Source: Acidimicrobiaceae bacterium (GTDB lineage Bacteria > Actinomycetota > Acidimicrobiia > Acidimicrobiales > UBA8190). From it: a stretch of 64,000 bases of DNA. Both the position numbers and the translations under genes were made by a program. The notes beneath the pieces were generated by a model. That model searched no databases. It was not told the DNA's origin and was given only the letters and a program-made list of their open reading frames with translations. Positions 16,820 through 25,294 of this stretch are shown here, piece by piece; the stretch's first letter is position 1, and each line of letters begins with the position of its first letter. The stretch spans positions 1 through 64,000 of the forward strand of contig PLXQ01000063.1 of NCBI GenBank assembly GCA_003151475.1, read 5' to 3'.

Positions 16820-18396
16820 CCCCGGTCGTGCATCGCGCTCCTGACGTGGGCGCCGATGCCGAGGGTCTCGTGACCGACCCGGCGTCGCCGTCACCCGGCT
16901 CGCCGGCCCCGCCGACCGATCCGGCGGATACTCACGCCTCGACCACGCAGTGGCGACTGTCGGTCGTCGGTGTCGTCATCCTCGGCGCCGTCATCAGCTT
17001 CATCTCTGTCGGCTCGGCCAGCTTCTCTCTCGACGAATCCGTCAGCACCACGCTGGCCGACACGTCCTGGCACTCCTTCACCCAGTCGGTTCTCCACCGC
17101 GAAGCGAACATGTCGCTCTACTACGTTCTCCTGCGGCTCTGGGCCCACCTGGGTCACTCCGAAGCGGTGGTCCGCACCTTCTCGGTCCTCGTCACCGTGG
17201 CCGCACTGGCCGTCATCATGGTGGTGACCCGTCAGCTCTTCGGTCGCCGCACCGCCGTCATCGCCGGCATCTTGCTCGCCGTCGATCCCCTCGTCGTCAT
17301 GTTCGCCCAGAACGCGCGCGGCTACGCGCTCAGCCTCCTGCTCGTCAGTGCCTCCTCCGCGCTCTTCGTCACCGCTCTGCGGACGCCGACGCGTTGGTGG
17401 CTCTGGCTCGCCTACGCACTCGTGTCGGCCCTGGCCGCCTACGCCAACTTCTGGGCCGCCCTCGTTCCCCTGGCCCACGGCGCTTCGCTCGCCTTCTTCC
17501 CGCGCCACACCGCGCCCTGGCGCCGTCTCGTCCTCACCGCCCTAGGCCTCGGCGTCCTTCTCTTCCCGCTCGCTCTCCTGATCCACGCCACCGACAGCGC
17601 CGGCGTCAACTGGGCGGCAGGATCGAGTGCGGGAAAGATCTTCTCCAAGGTGCGCGCCGACATACCTCACCCGGTGATCGACCTCGCCGTCGTCCTCGGT
17701 GTGGCCCTCGTCGTCGTCATCGTGGCCGTGGTCCGCCGACACCCGAAGGCGGAGGGGCTCTCGCGCCACTGGCCGCTCGTTTTCGTCACCTCCTGGTTGG
17801 TGGTGCCGTTGGCCGCCGTGGTGCTTCTCTCGCTGGCCTACAAACCGTTGCTCGTCGTCCGCTATCTGATCATCTGCCTGCCACCGTTCATCATCCTCGT
17901 GGCCTACGGCCTGGCCCGGCTCAAAGGCACGGCGGCCACCACCGCCGTGGCCCTCCTGGTGGTCATCTCGGGAGCGGGCGTCGGCGCCTTTGTGTCCCAC
18001 GGCTCGTCGCAGGACTGGCGCGGCGCCGCCGCCTCGGTGGCCGCCAGCGCCCGGCCCGGTGACGGCGTCGTCATCTTCGCCCCCTATACCCGCATCCCCT
18101 TCCAGTGGTACATCCGCCGGCACCCGGCGGCCGAGGCGGAACTCCACCCCGCTTTCCCGCCGGGTCCCTGGGCCGGTGACGCCCTTCGCTATGACGCCTC
18201 CTTCGGCGTCAGCACCCCGGACATCGCCGCCGCGGTGACCGGCGACCACCGCGTCTGGCTGGTGCTCAGCCAGCAACAGCTCTACCCGGCGGAGCTCCGG
18301 GCCCTTGAGGGCGGGCTCCGCTCGGCCGGCTTCGTCCCCGGCCGCAGCCGGTCCTTCGCCGGGGTCACGGTCGTGGATTACTTCCCCCGGAGCTGA
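16816..18396 (+). CDS. GT39-like (ArnT-type) membrane glycosyltransferase
   Basis: A 526-residue GT-C-fold protein with about ten membrane helices. Near the first external loop it has the acidic motif FSLDESVS and further on NMSLYYVLLRLW, typical of PMT/ArnT-like enzymes that use polyprenyl-phosphate sugars on the outer face of the membrane. PNARGYAL-like residues (AQNARGYALSLLL) also fit this family. It overlaps the initiating transferase by ATGA, so the two proteins are made together. A tandem repeat starts just before its stop codon. Confidence 0.85.
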   Translation: MTPVVHRAPDVGADAEGLVTDPASPSPGSPAPPTDPADTHASTTQWRLSVVGVVILGAVISFISVGSASFSLDESVSTTLADTSWHSFTQSVLHREANMSLYYVLLRLWAHLGHSEAVVRTFSVLVTVAALAVIMVVTRQLFGRRTAVIAGILLAVDPLVVMFAQNARGYALSLLLVSASSALFVTALRTPTRWWLWLAYALVSALAAYANFWAALVPLAHGASLAFFPRHTAPWRRLVLTALGLGVLLFPLALLIHATDSAGVNWAAGSSAGKIFSKVRADIPHPVIDLAVVLGVALVVVIVAVVRRHPKAEGLSRHWPLVFVTSWLVVPLAAVVLLSLAYKPLLVVRYLIICLPPFIILVAYGLARLKGTAATTAVALLVVISGAGVGAFVSHGSSQDWRGAAASVAASARPGDGVVIFAPYTRIPFQWYIRRHPAAEAELHPAFPPGPWAGDALRYDASFGVSTPDIAAAVTGDHRVWLVLSQQQLYPAELRALEGGLRSAGFVPGRSRSFAGVTVVDYFPRS

Positions 18397-18427
18397 TCCC
18401 ACCACTTCCCCCGGAGCTGATCCCACC
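18380..18427 (+). repeat. Two perfect 24-bp tandem repeats across a stop codon
   Basis: Units at 18380-18403 and 18404-18427 are identical. The first contains the last codons and the TGA stop of the GT39-like gene, so the second carries a copy of that stop in the same phase, since 24 is a multiple of 3. Confidence 0.9.
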
Positions 18428-18473
18428 AGGCGAAATTCGACCCGGCAACCACGTATAACCGTCGTTGCCGGGC

Positions 18474-18479
18474 GATACT
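18474..18479 (+). promoter_or_regulatory. Putative leaderless -10 box (GATACT)
   Basis: GATACT ends 7 nt before the GTG start of the glycosyltransferase at 18487. The spacing fits the leaderless pattern seen elsewhere in the window, so an internal promoter may start the second half of the operon here. Confidence 0.45.
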
Positions 18480-18486
18480 GTGACGT

Positions 18487-19734
18487 GTGGTCGAGGCGGC
18501 GTACAACGAGAACGCGCCTCGATTGAATTCCTCGATGGCTTCCTCGATGCCCATCGAAGACCTCCGGGTCCTCCTCGTCGACGTCTCTGACCGCGGCGGT
18601 ATCGCGCGGTACACCGACTGCCTGAGCGGTGCGCTTCGCGCCGAGGGTGTGGCCGTCTCCTTAGCGGCACCGAAGCCCCGGGCCGACCACGGCTTGGCGC
18701 TGGCTCACCGGCGGTGGGGAGCCGACGTCTCGGGGATGGCCAGGCAGCGCCTGCGCCTTCGTCGTCTGGCCGAGATCGGGCCGTCGGCGCTGCTTCTCGG
18801 CCGCGCCGTCATGCGGGCCCGGTCCGATGTCGTGCACCTGCAGACCGAGGTCGTTCCCCCGTTCGATCATGTGGCCGTGCGCGCCATCTCCCGGCGGGTT
18901 CCCGTGGTGATCACCGCCCATGATCCGGAACCGCTCGAAGGCGGAGAGCGCTCTCTCGAACGCCAGGCCCGTCGTTGGCGCGCTGCCGACGCCGTCATCA
19001 TCCACGGCGAAGGCCCCCGTGATCTGGTCGAGCGGCGCGCTCCGGGAGTCCCCGTCCATGTCGTGCCCGTGGATCTGCCCCTGGGCGGTCCGGCCGTCTC
19101 CCGGGACCACGCGCGCCGCAGCCTCGGCCTGGACGGCGCGCCGACGGCGTTGCTCCTCGGGCTCCTCCGGCCCTACAAGGGCATCGATCTGCTGGCCGAC
19201 GCCTGGCCCTCGGTGGCGGCCCGGGTTCCCGGCGCCCGCCTCTTGCTGGTGGGGGAGCCGTACGCCTGCGCCGAGCTGGACCGGTTGGTACGCTCGCCGG
19301 GTGTCGCGCTTCGGCCCGGCTTCCTCGCCGAGGACGACTTCAACCTGTGGGCGGCGGCGCCCGACGTCCTCGTCCTGCCTTATCACCGCGGCTCGCACTC
19401 GGGGGTTCTGCATCGGGCCGTGGCCACGGGCACGCCGGTCCTGGCCTCGCCGTCTCTGGCCGACGAGGTCGCCCGCACCGGGGCCGGTCGGATCGTCCCC
19501 ATGGACGGCGCCGCGTGGGCCGACGCCCTCGTGGCCGCCCTCACCGGCGCCCCACCACCACCGCCGCCCGTCCCCACCGGACACGCCACCGCCATCGGGA
19601 CCATGGCCGTCTACCGCGATGTCCTGAACCGTCGGGCGCACGGCGCGGGGAACCGTCGGCATGCCCCGCACCGTCGGCCGCGCCGCGGCCGAGCGCATGT
19701 CAGGCCGTCGCCCCGGGCCGAGGTGGCTTCGTGA
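18487..19734 (+). CDS. GT4-family glycosyltransferase (1 of 3)
   Basis: A 415-residue GT-B-fold enzyme. Residues 24-45 hold the first Rossmann strand and a Gly motif (LLVDVSDRGGIARYTDCL). The C-terminal donor-binding domain shows LLLGLLRPYKGIDLLADAWP, LLLVGEP and LPYHRGSHSGVLHRAVATGTPVLAS, where the SGVLHRA region replaces the usual E-x7-E. The last 35 residues are basic and low in complexity. The start is GTG with a leaderless-type -10 box; an ATG at 18535 would also keep the fold. The stop overlaps the next start as GTGA. Confidence 0.85.
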   Translation: MVEAAYNENAPRLNSSMASSMPIEDLRVLLVDVSDRGGIARYTDCLSGALRAEGVAVSLAAPKPRADHGLALAHRRWGADVSGMARQRLRLRRLAEIGPSALLLGRAVMRARSDVVHLQTEVVPPFDHVAVRAISRRVPVVITAHDPEPLEGGERSLERQARRWRAADAVIIHGEGPRDLVERRAPGVPVHVVPVDLPLGGPAVSRDHARRSLGLDGAPTALLLGLLRPYKGIDLLADAWPSVAARVPGARLLLVGEPYACAELDRLVRSPGVALRPGFLAEDDFNLWAAAPDVLVLPYHRGSHSGVLHRAVATGTPVLASPSLADEVARTGAGRIVPMDGAAWADALVAALTGAPPPPPPVPTGHATAIGTMAVYRDVLNRRAHGAGNRRHAPHRRPRRGRAHVRPSPRAEVAS

Positions 19735-20945
19735 GACGCCGCCGGGGCGCAGAGCGGGTGACGGTGGTCGTGGTGTGCAACGCCCTTCAGGCATGGGGGG
19801 CCGAGTTCGCCGTCATGGCCTTGGCCGCCCCCCTCGCCGAACGGGGCGTCGATCTCGTCCTCGCCTCCCCTCTCGGGGGTTCTCTGCCCGAGCAGTGGGA
19901 GAAGCTCGGCTTCCGCCATGTCCCTCTCGACATTCCCACCCGTCAGGGGGTGCGGGGAGCCGACGGCGATTCGTCGCCCGGCCCCGGGCAGCTGGTGAAG
20001 GAACTCGCCAGATCGATGGGTTCGGTGCGCAAGATCGTCCACGTGGCCCGCCAGGCTGACGTCATCAATTCGTCCAGTCTGTGGACGCACTTCGACTGTG
20101 CCGTGGCGGGTCGGTTGGCACGGCGTCCGGTGGTGCTCGACATGCACGACATCGTCCGGCCCGGTGTCGGCCGCAAGCTCCAGACGGCCGCCGTGCGGTT
20201 TTCCTCGGCCTCCATCGCCGTGAGCCATGCCGTGGCCGACTGCGTCGGTCGTATCGGCATCCGGAAGCTCCGGATCATGGTCCCCGCCGTCGACCTCGTC
20301 CGCTTCCATCCCGGCACCCCCGACCCCGAGATGCGCCGGCTCCTCACCTCGTCGCCGTCGGACCCCGTCATCGGCATCGTGGGCCGGATCGATCCCGAGA
20401 AGGGGGTGGATCTGGTCGTGCGGGCCGTGGCCGCGCTCACCGGGCCGGCGGCCCGGGCCCACCTCGTCGTCGTGGGCAGTCCCGGCTTCGAAGCCGGCGA
20501 CTACCTCGACAGGCTGATGGCCGACGCCGAGCGTCTGCTCGGCGACCGGGCCCGCTTCGCCGGCCGGATCGCCGACATCCCGGCCGTGCTGCGGTCCCTC
20601 GACGTGGTGGTGAACGCGTCGGTGGCCGAGCCCTTCGGCCTGACCGTGCTCGAGGCCCAGGCGTCGGGCGTCCCCGTGGTGGCCACCCGGTCGGGGGGCG
20701 TGACCGACTACCTGACCGACGGGGACAACGCCCTTCTCGTGCCCGTCGGGGACGCCGAGGCGCTCGCCCGGGCCCTCGAGCAGGTGCTGACCGACGACCA
20801 GCTGGCCGCCCAGTTGGGCCGCCACGCCCGCGCCCTGGCCGAGGCCAGTCACGGGGTGGACGACTTCGCCGACGACCTGGCCGAGCTGTACCGTCACCTG
20901 GCCCGACGACCGGTGCGACCGGTCGGTGTGGAGCAGGGCCGTTGA
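19731..20945 (+). CDS. GT4-family glycosyltransferase (2 of 3)
   Basis: A 404-residue GT-B enzyme. The donor domain is canonical: IGIVGRIDPEKGVDLVVRAV, LVVVGSPGFEAGDY, VVNASVAEPFGLTVLEAQASGVPVVAT with the E-x7-E pair, then GGVTDYL. It probably transfers a sugar from a nucleotide donor to the growing lipid-linked oligosaccharide. The GTG at 19731 overlaps the previous stop (GTGA); a second GTG at 19758 is an alternative. The stop overlaps the next gene as TTGA. Confidence 0.88.
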   Translation: MRRRRGAERVTVVVVCNALQAWGAEFAVMALAAPLAERGVDLVLASPLGGSLPEQWEKLGFRHVPLDIPTRQGVRGADGDSSPGPGQLVKELARSMGSVRKIVHVARQADVINSSSLWTHFDCAVAGRLARRPVVLDMHDIVRPGVGRKLQTAAVRFSSASIAVSHAVADCVGRIGIRKLRIMVPAVDLVRFHPGTPDPEMRRLLTSSPSDPVIGIVGRIDPEKGVDLVVRAVAALTGPAARAHLVVVGSPGFEAGDYLDRLMADAERLLGDRARFAGRIADIPAVLRSLDVVVNASVAEPFGLTVLEAQASGVPVVATRSGGVTDYLTDGDNALLVPVGDAEALARALEQVLTDDQLAAQLGRHARALAEASHGVDDFADDLAELYRHLARRPVRPVGVEQGR

Positions 20946-22132
20946 CGGCGGGGCTGTCGGGCGCGGGATCGTTCTCCACCGGGCCCTCGCGTCCGCGGGC
21001 CCTGATGGTCACGAAATTCGTGCCCATCCCGGCCGACTCCGGAGGCAAGCAGCGCTCCCTGGCCATCCTCCGGCGCCTGGCCGAGAGGACCGATCTGGTC
21101 CTGTGCGCCTACGACGACGGGTCCGCCGATCTCGGGGCCGTCGAGAAGCTCGGGGTCGATGTCCGCACCGTGCCGTGGCGGCCCGGACCGGCCGCCGTGG
21201 CCCGGGGTCTGGCGCGGACCAAGAGCATCTCCGCCGGCCGCTTCTGGAGCGCGGCGCTCGAGGCGGAGATTCGACGAGCAGCCGCGCAGTCCCCGCTCGA
21301 TCATCTGCAGATCGAGTACATGCAGATGGCGCCCTTCGCCGACGGGGTGCGGGCCAAAAGGCGGGTGCTCGACCTTCCCGACGTGCAGTCGGCGCTGGCC
21401 ACGAGCTACGCCCGGGGCCGACGGCTTCCGCTGTCGGTTCCCTTCCACCTCGAAGCCGCCGCGCTCCGCGCTCTCGAACGCCGGGCGCTGCGGACCTTTG
21501 ACACGGTGGTGGTGGTGAGCGAGCACGAGCGGCAACGGTTGCCGGCCACGGTCGGCTCGGTGATGGTCTGCCCGAACGGCATCGATATGCCCGAGCCCCT
21601 GCCGCCGGCCACCTCGCCCACGGTCTCGTTCGTGGCCACCATGGGCTGGGCCCCGAACACCGATGCGGCGCTGTGGCTCGGACGCGAGATCTGGCCCCTG
21701 GTCCTGGCCCAGATCCCCGATGCCCGCCTGCTCCTGGTCGGCCGGGACCCCACGCCGGCCGTCCGGGGCCTCGCCTCGGCGTCGGTCGAGGTGTCCGGTA
21801 CGGTGGACGACGTTCGTCCTTACCTGGCCCAGACGGCCGTCGCCGTGGCACCACTTCGATCCGGGGGTGGGACCCGCCTCAAGATCCTCGAAGCCCTCGG
21901 GGTGGGCCGGCCCGTGGTGTCCACCACGGCCGGGGTCGACGGCCTCGAAGACCTGGTGGGACGGGGTGTAGTGGTGGCCGACGACGCCCCGGGGATCGGC
22001 CGGGCCCTGATCGAGCTGCTCAAGGCACCCGAGAAGGCCGCCGATATGGGTAGGACAGGCCACGACGCCGTCGCCGCCGATCACTCCTGGGACGGCGCGC
22101 TGGCCCGGCTGCTGGAGGCGGTGTCCCGATGA
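20942..22132 (+). CDS. GT4-like glycosyltransferase (3 of 3)
   Basis: A 396-residue glycosyltransferase with the N-terminal pattern MVTKFVPIPADSGGKQRSLAILR and the C-terminal MGWAPNTDAALWLGREIWP, DARLLLVGRDP and VAPLRSGGGTRLKILEALGVGRPVVST. These segments resemble sugar transferases of the PEP-CTERM/exosortase and Stp types within the GT4 clan. The TTG start at 20942 overlaps the previous stop (TTGA) and has GGAG 9 nt upstream. An ATG at 21005 would begin directly at MVTKF and is the main alternative. The stop overlaps the polymerase start as ATGA. Confidence 0.85.
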   Translation: MTAGLSGAGSFSTGPSRPRALMVTKFVPIPADSGGKQRSLAILRRLAERTDLVLCAYDDGSADLGAVEKLGVDVRTVPWRPGPAAVARGLARTKSISAGRFWSAALEAEIRRAAAQSPLDHLQIEYMQMAPFADGVRAKRRVLDLPDVQSALATSYARGRRLPLSVPFHLEAAALRALERRALRTFDTVVVVSEHERQRLPATVGSVMVCPNGIDMPEPLPPATSPTVSFVATMGWAPNTDAALWLGREIWPLVLAQIPDARLLLVGRDPTPAVRGLASASVEVSGTVDDVRPYLAQTAVAVAPLRSGGGTRLKILEALGVGRPVVSTTAGVDGLEDLVGRGVVVADDAPGIGRALIELLKAPEKAADMGRTGHDAVAADHSWDGALARLLEAVSR

Positions 22133-23535
22133 CCCAGGTTGCCATTCTCCTCGTGGCCGCGGCCGCCGCCGCGCTGCTCTTCGGCCAGTTCGCCCGGTGG
22201 GAGCGCTCGGGCCGTGAGCACTACGTGGTCATCTTGCTGCTCAGCATGCTGGTGATCGAGACGACGCTGTACGAGAACCAGGACCAGATGCCCCGCGACA
22301 TCTTCCATCCGGGCAGCGGGGCCTTCGAGTTCCGGCTGCCCGAGATCATCATCACCCTGGCCCTGCTGGCCCGGATGGTGGTCCGGGGACGGGCCACCCG
22401 GGTCGGGGTGGCCCCGCTTCTGTGGATGGCCTTCGGGGCCTGGATCTTCGTGTCGGCGGTGGAGGGGGTGCTCCGCCACAACGACTTCACCCAGATCCCC
22501 TACCAGGCCAAGGTGATCATCTACGTGGTGGGGGGCTACGGCCTGGCCGCCGGGGTGCCCATACGGCGCTTGGTCGAGGGCCGGGCCTTCGAACGGCTGG
22601 TGCGCTGGTCGGCGGTGGCTGCCACCGTGCTCATCGCCATCGCGGCGGCCCACCGTTCCTACCCCATCCACCTGCCGCTTCTGCCCCTGCCCGACTTCGG
22701 GGTCGACGGCAGCGACGCGGCGACCATCTTCGCCGCCCTCGGCCTGATCGGTCTGCTGCTCGAGCTGGCCAAGGAGAAGCGGAGCCGGCTCACCATGCTC
22801 GCCTGCCTGCCGCTGCTGGTGAGCCCCTTCCTGGCCAACCAACGGGCCGTTCTCGTGATGCTGGGCGCCTCGGTGACCACCGTCGTGGTGGTGGCCATGG
22901 GCAAGACGGCCCGCCGCCGGCTCCGGGTGAAATCGGCCGAAGTCCTGCTCAGCGCCATGGCCGTGGTGGGCGTGGTGCTCGGGGTGGCGGTCGTTCCCGC
23001 CCTCGAGGGCCACGGGCCGGTCCAGGTGCCCCTGAGCGCCACCATCGCCAAGACGTTCAACTCCACCGGGAAGATCGAGTCCGCCCAGGACCGTGCTAGC
23101 AAGTGGTCGGTGGCATTTTCCTATATACGCCAGCACCCCATCATCGGCAATGGGCTCGGCGTCGAGTTCAGTTTTTACGAGCCGGGGCCGAATGTCATCA
23201 CAGTGACCAATGTGACCGAGAACATCGCCTTGGACCTGTGGATGCGGACAGGTCTGATTGGGCTGGCCCTGTTCGTCCTCGCCCTCTTCGTCTCTGTCTT
23301 CGACGGCCTGGCCGTCTGGCGCCTGCACCCCGATCGGATGGTGGCGGTCCTGGCCCTGGCCCTGGTGGCCGTCATCGTGGGCCTGGTGGCCAAGGGGATG
23401 GTCGAGTCGATCTTCGAGAAATACCGGCTGGCCACCACGTTGGGGCTTTCCCTGGGGCTGTTGCGCAGTGCCGTGACATCGGCCGGCGGGCCCCGACTGG
23501 GCCAGCGGCGCGCCCGCGCCTACGAGGAGGTCTGA
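22129..23535 (+). CDS. O-antigen ligase/polymerase-like membrane protein
   Basis: A 468-residue protein with about 12 membrane helices and one large external loop. The region QHPIIGNGLGVEFSFYEPG and NIALDLWMRTGLIGLALFVLA is typical of the Wzy_C/O-antigen ligase superfamily, where a conserved His or Arg in the loop is catalytic. It probably polymerises the repeat unit exported by the flippase. It starts by ATGA overlap with the glycosyltransferase before it and ends 4 bp before the chain-length/kinase gene. Confidence 0.85.
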   Translation: MTQVAILLVAAAAAALLFGQFARWERSGREHYVVILLLSMLVIETTLYENQDQMPRDIFHPGSGAFEFRLPEIIITLALLARMVVRGRATRVGVAPLLWMAFGAWIFVSAVEGVLRHNDFTQIPYQAKVIIYVVGGYGLAAGVPIRRLVEGRAFERLVRWSAVAATVLIAIAAAHRSYPIHLPLLPLPDFGVDGSDAATIFAALGLIGLLLELAKEKRSRLTMLACLPLLVSPFLANQRAVLVMLGASVTTVVVVAMGKTARRRLRVKSAEVLLSAMAVVGVVLGVAVVPALEGHGPVQVPLSATIAKTFNSTGKIESAQDRASKWSVAFSYIRQHPIIGNGLGVEFSFYEPGPNVITVTNVTENIALDLWMRTGLIGLALFVLALFVSVFDGLAVWRLHPDRMVAVLALALVAVIVGLVAKGMVESIFEKYRLATTLGLSLGLLRSAVTSAGGPRLGQRRARAYEEV

Positions 23536-23539
23536 GGCC

Positions 23540-25105
23540 ATGGACACCCGTCAGCTCCTGCGTGACCTCCGCCAGAACTTCATCGTCGTCTTCCTGGCCT
23601 TCGCCGTGTGCGTGGTCGTCGGCGGGGCCGCCGCCTTCTTACCGGCCAAGCAGTACCAGGCCTCCACCCAGCTGGTGCTCACGCCGAGCTCCACCGACCC
23701 CGTGGCCGGTGTGGCGCTCATCCAGTACCTGATCCTGCAGCTGCCCACCGAGGCCACCAACCCGAACACCTTGCTGGCGGCGCGCCGCAACGTCCCTGCG
23801 GCCGACGCCAATGCCAGTGTCACCGTCACCGCTTTGGCCCCCCCGACGACAGACGTCCTCACCATAAGCGTCAAGGCCGACAGCCCCAACGTGGCCGCCG
23901 CCTTTGCCAACGCCATCGGCGCCCACGTGATCGCGCTGCAACCGCATAACAGCCTCTATTCCATCGCCGTGCTGCAAACGGCGCTGCCGCCCTCCACGCC
24001 GTCCAACCCGACCAAGCCCCTTCTCTTCGCCGCTGTCGGCTTCGGCGTCATCGCCGCCGTCTTCGCCGGGCTGGCCTCGGCCGGGGTGCGGCGCCGGTTC
24101 AGCCGGGTCAATGAGCTGAAGGAGCGGATCGGCGCCACCGTGCTCGGTGAGATCCCCCGGATCATCAGCGGGAACATCCGGCCGTCGAGCCTGTTCGTCC
24201 TCGGCCGCCAACCGATGGTGATGGAGGCCTTCCAGGAACTGCGGAGCAACCTGCTGCTGAGCATTCCCGACTCGGGCCCGACGTCGATCGCCGTGACGTC
24301 GTGCGACCCGGGGGAGGGAAAGACGTCGGTGACGGCCAATGTCGCCTGGGCCCTGGCCGCCGAGGGCCGGCACATCACGGCCGTGGACTCCGACCTCCGC
24401 AAGCCCATGCTGCACCTCGAGCTCGAGGTGCCCTTCGGCCCCGGTCTGGCCAGCGGCGGGGCGGCCGACGCGCTGCGTCATGCGTCGAAGACGACCAACC
24501 CCTACCTCGACGTGGTCCCCGCCGGGATCCCGAGCCAGCACCCGGCCGACGTCGTCTCCGCCTACCTGCCGCCGTTGCTGCACAGCCTGCGCGAGCGGCA
24601 GCAGACGGTCATCGTCGACTGCCCCCCCATGATCGGGGTGGCGGAGACGGTGCTGATCGCCGCCATGGTCGACATGGTCATCGTGGTGGTCGACACCCGG
24701 CGCCTGCATCCGGAAAGGCTCCAGCAGTGCCTGCTGCGGCTGGACGGGGCCGGCGCCAACGTCATCGGCATCGTGCTCAACAAGACCCGGCGCCGCCGCC
24801 GGTCGAGCGGCTACCAGTACGGCTACTACGGCCACGAGGACAGCGCGCTGGTACCGCCGGCGCCGGTGGCGACCGCCGGCGAGGCGCCCAGTGCCGTGGC
24901 CCGGGCGCGCTGGTTGGGTGCCCCCCCGGCGCCCGAGAAACCGGCGCCACCGGTCCAGCCCGTCCGGCCGAACGGCCGGGGCGGCCGCCACGCCTCAACG
25001 GGTCGGGCACCGGCGTTCCGGGGGCGCTCGGCGAAGGGTGCGGGCCAGGCCCCATCGGCTGAGAGTGCCGAGGCCGAGCAACGCCGGCGCCAGCCCGAGT
25101 GGTAA
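23540..25105 (+). CDS. Wzz-type chain-length regulator fused to BY-kinase
   Basis: A 521-residue single-chain co-polymerase and bacterial tyrosine kinase. Membrane helices lie at about 14-34 and 159-181, with the Wzz-like extracellular part between them. The cytoplasmic kinase has Walker A CDPGEGKT (255-262), Walker A-prime VDSDLRKP (282-289) and Walker B VIVDCPP. The tail carries a tyrosine cluster, SGYQYGYYGHED, the usual autophosphorylation site, then a Pro/Arg-rich extension. These kinases control polymer length and are reset by LMW phosphatases, one of which is encoded at 12146. It is the last gene of the coupled operon. Confidence 0.9.
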   Translation: MDTRQLLRDLRQNFIVVFLAFAVCVVVGGAAAFLPAKQYQASTQLVLTPSSTDPVAGVALIQYLILQLPTEATNPNTLLAARRNVPAADANASVTVTALAPPTTDVLTISVKADSPNVAAAFANAIGAHVIALQPHNSLYSIAVLQTALPPSTPSNPTKPLLFAAVGFGVIAAVFAGLASAGVRRRFSRVNELKERIGATVLGEIPRIISGNIRPSSLFVLGRQPMVMEAFQELRSNLLLSIPDSGPTSIAVTSCDPGEGKTSVTANVAWALAAEGRHITAVDSDLRKPMLHLELEVPFGPGLASGGAADALRHASKTTNPYLDVVPAGIPSQHPADVVSAYLPPLLHSLRERQQTVIVDCPPMIGVAETVLIAAMVDMVIVVVDTRRLHPERLQQCLLRLDGAGANVIGIVLNKTRRRRRSSGYQYGYYGHEDSALVPPAPVATAGEAPSAVARARWLGAPPAPEKPAPPVQPVRPNGRGGRHASTGRAPAFRGRSAKGAGQAPSAESAEAEQRRRQPEW

Positions 25106-25177
25106 TCCGGGCCCGGCGAGAGCGTCGGCCTCAGCGCCGGCGCCAGCGTCGGCGACAGCCTCAGCGCCGGCGGTAGA

Positions 25178-25225
25178 GGCGGCCGTAGCCGCGGCCGTAG
25201 CGGCGGCCGTAGCGGCGGCCGCGGT
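25178..25225 (+). repeat. Four 12-bp GC-rich tandem repeats
   Basis: Units at 25178, 25190, 25202 and 25214 follow GGCGGCCGTAGC with one to three changes. They lie in the 189-bp gap between the kinase gene and the GT87-like gene. They may also fold into alternative hairpins, since GGCGGCC and GGCCGCC-like strings alternate. Confidence 0.7.
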
Positions 25226-25294
25226 CGGCCATTCGCCCTTCGTCGCCCCTGTCAGGCGACCAACTGCCCACCCTGACCAGCGGAGACCGCCATC

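Noticed and set aside
25106..25294. Ala/Gly-rich coding continuation after the BY-kinase gene
   Set aside because: The kinase stops cleanly at 25105 and the 12-bp repeats are not in a supported frame.
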